This document shows, piece after piece, positions 60,785 through 64,000 of a DNA stretch of 64,000 nt; within the stretch, counting starts at the first letter, position 1, and every line of letters starts with the position of its first letter. The position numbers were made by a program, and so were the translations under genes. This DNA comes from Dromaius novaehollandiae (lineage: Eukaryota; Chordata; Aves; Casuariiformes; Dromaiidae): positions 198,695,773-198,759,772 of the forward strand of contig NC_088098.1 in the NCBI RefSeq assembly GCF_036370855.1, read 5' to 3'. The notes beneath the pieces are model-generated. The model was not told the DNA's origin. It was given only the letters and a program-made list of their open reading frames with translations, and did no database searches.

Positions 60785-60856
60785 TTTATATATATATAAC
60801 TATATATATATAACGATATATATATTACTATATATATTTATGTATATATTACAAGT
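60785..60856. repeat. Long interrupted (TA)n tract
   Basis: About 70 bases are almost pure TA with AAC, ACG and ATT interruptions. The tract is self-complementary and could form a cruciform. Confidence 0.9.
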
Positions 60857-61204
60857 TTCTTCACTCTTAAGAAGTAGTAATGCTTGGTAGGTGCTGTAAA
60901 TAACAAATACTGAAAAAAAGTTTTTGTTTACAAGACTAGGTGATCCCAAAAAGCATGTTCTTTACTGTAGAAGAATATTGCTGAATATGGATGTGACTAC
61001 TGGAGACTTTTAAGAAACTTAACAGTCATTCTATGAGTGACTTTGCCTCTATCTCATCCAATTATTACACAAACATGGTTTTCATAAGTAGGTTCAGCAC
61101 TACCACAATTGTATTCACCATCCTAGAACTCACAAGAATGGTAACACCTGATAACAAAAATTAACTTTCTAGATCTCCATTTGAAACCTCCACCATAAGT
61201 TGTG
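60857..61204. other. Unique AT-rich sequence
   Basis: No gene or repeat is recognised. Confidence 0.4.
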
Positions 61205-61925
61205 TGTGAAGAGAACTTTGGGAGTCATTTGGCCTGACCTCCTAACAATTTTATTGTTACATGAGGTTGCTCAGGGCCTTTTCAAGTCAATTTTGAGTAT
61301 CAGGATGGAGATTCCACAACCTCTCTGGGCAACTTGTGGCAGTGTTGGACCTCATGGTGAATTTATTTTTATTTTTTTAGATGTCCAGTAGGAGTTTTCT
61401 TGTGCTGCAGTTTGTGTCCATTCCTTCTCCTGCTTTTTCTGTGCACCTCCAAGAACCTGGATCTCTCATCTCTATACCTTACTGTTAGGCAGCTCTAAAC
61501 ACCAGCAAGAACTGTTCTTTGTTTTCTCTCCTTCAGATTGAACAGACCCAGTTTTCTCAGCCTCCCTTGTACATCAAGTACTCCAGCTGCTTATTATCTT
61601 GGTGGCTCTTGGTGGCACAGTGGACTCATTTCAGTATGTTGGAGTCTTTCTTGTCCTGGGGAGCCCAAAAGTGGACACAGTGCTCCAAATGCAGCCTTAG
61701 GAAGTGCCAAACAAAGAACAGGCTAGTCCCTCAGTTTGGAGACTATGCTGTCACTAATTCAACTTGTCCACCAGGACTTCCATGTTCTTTTCTGAAAAGC
61801 CACCTTCTTCCCAGCCTATATGGTTATATATTATTCCAAACCCCACTGCAGGAATGCGCATCTGCCTTCGTTGAACTTCACAAGGTTTATGTAAGCCCAT
61901 TTCTTCAGTGTACTGAGAACTTCAG
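61205..61925 (-). mobile_element. CR1 LINE, antisense, 3' about 0.7 kb
   Basis: The + strand shows the reversed bird-type CR1 3' region: TTGCTCAGGGCCTTTTCAAG, ATGGAGATTCCACAACCTCT followed by CTGGGCAACTTGTGGCAGTG, TGAACAGACCCAGTTTTCTC, GGAGTCTTTCTTGTCCTGGG, and TTGTCCACCAGGACTTCCAT followed by GTTCTTTTCTGAAAAGCC. The last clear match is TTGAACTTCACAAGGTTTAT near 61872. A 174-codon frame on the + strand (61519-62043) runs against the element's own direction and is chance. The 3' tip with ATTCTRTG repeats is not preserved. Confidence 0.87.
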
Positions 61926-64000
61926 AGTGTTTCCTACCCCTCTCTCTTGCTGCTTTCTTGTAAGAGAGAAACCTGCACTACAGATTACCATGACTGCTGG
62001 GGAAAACCTTCTGTTAAAACCAAGTGAAAAATTTTTGCTTTAGAATCAGTTAGTTACATTCAAGTTCAGTAAAAGCTGCAGGTATGAAACTCTCACCTAT
62101 CTGCAGCACAACTCCACAGGAACAGGTGAAGTAGGAACCACAGGAGGAGCTGCAGTGCTCCTGCAAGTGCTGTAAAATTCCAAAAAGATGGATGCTGCAC
62201 TTGGTCTGTAGAACCTGGAAAGAATATGTTCTACTGGCACCCTACTCAACAGGCACAGAGAGGGCAGAAAAATGAGAGCTGTTCCTCAGCTGGCGGGTCT
62301 TGAGACAGCTGCCTGGGAACAGTACAAATCTGCTAGCATGACACTGTGCATGAGCTATTAAACACTGCAAGGCAGGAGTAGAAAAGCTAGTGTGCGTCTT
62401 CATCTTTCCAGGTAGGTGTTCATCAAATGGAAGGAAAGTCTGGTTGAAACCATTGGCTGCTACTGAAGAACTCTTGTTCATTGCCAAAGACCATCACACT
62501 TCAGTAATCCGTACTTTTTCTCTGCTTTTTCTCCGAATGGAAAGCAGTCAGACTAGAGTGTATCCCATGGAGGATGAAGTTCATTTAATAAACAAACAAA
62601 TGTGTGCAGCTCGTTTACACTAAGTTTTCCCACAACATTTTAGTGAAAAGTAATAAAGAGGGAGAAAAGGAGAAACAACAGGGGTAAAACATGGCTGTGT
62701 ATCCAGATCTCCAACAGCAAGGCAAGTAGTTAATTTTATGGTTTTCAATACTGTTGGCCAGGACCTTCCAACAACATATTCTTTCGTTAGAAAGTGCCAG
62801 TTCTCAAAACCCAAGCATTTTGTGGCACCATATCTGTTTTAAGAAAATTTTGTGAGGAAAATTTCTGTACTTAATGAGAGGACAGGTGAGAAATGACCTG
62901 ATAATACAGTGAGTAAGAGTTTTTCCATAGGCAAGAGGCCCTTCTAGAAGATACTAATCAGCCTTGATTTAGCTTCTCTCTTCCCAGTCCAGTGAGGTGA
63001 AAGAGGCCCAACAGCAGACACAGACCCATTTGTGAGGGCACTCACCTACATTAAGTAGCCTTGATTCCCCACTGTGAATCAAGCCAGGCAAGGGCTTGGC
63101 TCTCTCCCAAGCACTCTTCAGCAAATGCTTTAGCCAGAAGCCTACTGTTCTGGGTAAGACTCTCACAAATTCCAGAATTTCAAAGACTGTTTCTACTTTA
63201 TTCATAAGTGAAATGTAGCTATTGTTTTCTAGCCAGACCCAGACACAGGTTCTGCCAAATACGCAGAAGACAACAAGGCTGGGATTCATCTCATTTAACC
63301 CCAAGCATGATCTTATAGTCCATGGAAAGAATTAGGCTTTTCTGAGGTGTGATACATCTGGTCTGTCTTAGATACTTTGGGTGAGGTTTATCTTACCAGA
63401 TGTACTTACAACTAAGCCAGTCTTCCAAAGCCTTCTTTTATAGCCAATGGACCAGAAAAGGTAACTCCAGAGCACAATTTGCCCTGTTCTAAGGTAAATG
63501 TCTAAAACGGATCTTGTAATTCACACCTAAAAGTCTCTCCATTGACTACAAGGAGAAATCAGGAGGACAGTTCAAGGTTAAGAATCTTTCTCATAGATAT
63601 CTGATATTAGATGTGATGAATCCTATTCCAAGACAAAAAGTTCATGCCCATTTAATGTGAAGTTATGAGGTCCAGCTTTAATAAAAGGAGTGGGAAAAAC
63701 AGGGATTTGAGAGAAGTTTTAGGTTGTTTTTTTGTGTATGCCATAGGCTTTCGTAGGCTTTGGAAGAAAATTTATATTGTATTCTTAGGATATGTGCTGA
63801 AACATGTGTTTATGTTGTCAGAGATTAAATAATTAGTAGAACATGGTCAAGATCAAAAGGCTGTTCTATGTCATAGCCAATTAGAAAGTTACCACAAGTA
63901 TGACAACTAGTGATTCCTGCTGGTCTGATACCTGCTGTAGCTAACCATGTGGATTCAGAGTGAAATGTAATACGCTCACATTGTGTTTTAATTCAAATAC
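61926..64000. other. Unique sequence to the window end
   Basis: A 111-codon minus frame (62969-63304) has no recognised domain. No repeat is recognised. Confidence 0.4.

Noticed and set aside
61519..62043. 174-codon + frame
   Set aside because: It lies mostly on the non-coding strand of an antisense CR1, and its text is the complement of CR1 sequence.

Overview
This window looks like a stretch of bird (avian) nuclear genome with no cellular gene that I can recognise. The main evidence is the repeat content. There are several copies of the CR1 non-LTR retrotransposon, some with the bird-type 3' end (GATCTCC-AGAGGTCCCTTCCAGCCTCA-like text followed by ATTCTGTG repeats). There are also older, strongly diverged CR1/L3-like copies, a possible MIR fragment, and one solo endogenous-retrovirus LTR. 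The sequence is AT-rich, with stops in every frame. The longest open frames (about 150-200 codons) fall in repeats or in composition-biased patches. No tRNA, rRNA, CRISPR array, operon or bacterial-type signal was seen.

Layout. 363-1340: an antisense solo LTR with a 5-bp target duplication (ACATT), carrying G-rich and purine-rich tracts. 4.5-6.2 kb: two old LINE reverse-transcriptase scraps and a GC-rich patch. 6.5-13.4 kb: mostly unique DNA with a 48-bp tandem duplication, a hairpin and a small CpG-rich patch at 11.4-11.9 kb. 13.4-14.2 kb: an old CR1 on the + strand. 14.4-25.7 kb: unique AT-rich DNA, with an unexplained exon-like coiled-coil frame at 16.3 kb. 25.8 kb: MIR-like remnant. 27.0-29.1 kb: the longest bird-type CR1, whose endonuclease and reverse-transcriptase text is still readable although broken. 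30.8 kb: a CR1 tail of about 85 bp. 41.5-42.4 kb and 61.2-61.9 kb: two antisense CR1 copies. 47.2-49.8 kb: a long, old antisense CR1 that contains a nested CR1 tail of only about 40 bp. 51.4-51.8 kb and 55.3-56.3 kb: further old LINE copies. Most of the remainder is unique intergenic or intronic DNA.

Nothing here forms a pathway or system. The window reads as a gene desert or large intron in which several generations of CR1 have accumulated. The most useful leads are: two dispersed copies of a small palindromic element (22.0 and 31.6 kb); the very short nested CR1 insertion; the LTR with strong strand asymmetry; the exon-like frame at 16.3 kb; and several AT-rich segments with perfect homeodomain-type palindromes that could be conserved noncoding elements. 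Repeat identities were made by recognising family text by eye. Boundaries of old copies are approximate (tens of bases), and no alignment was run.
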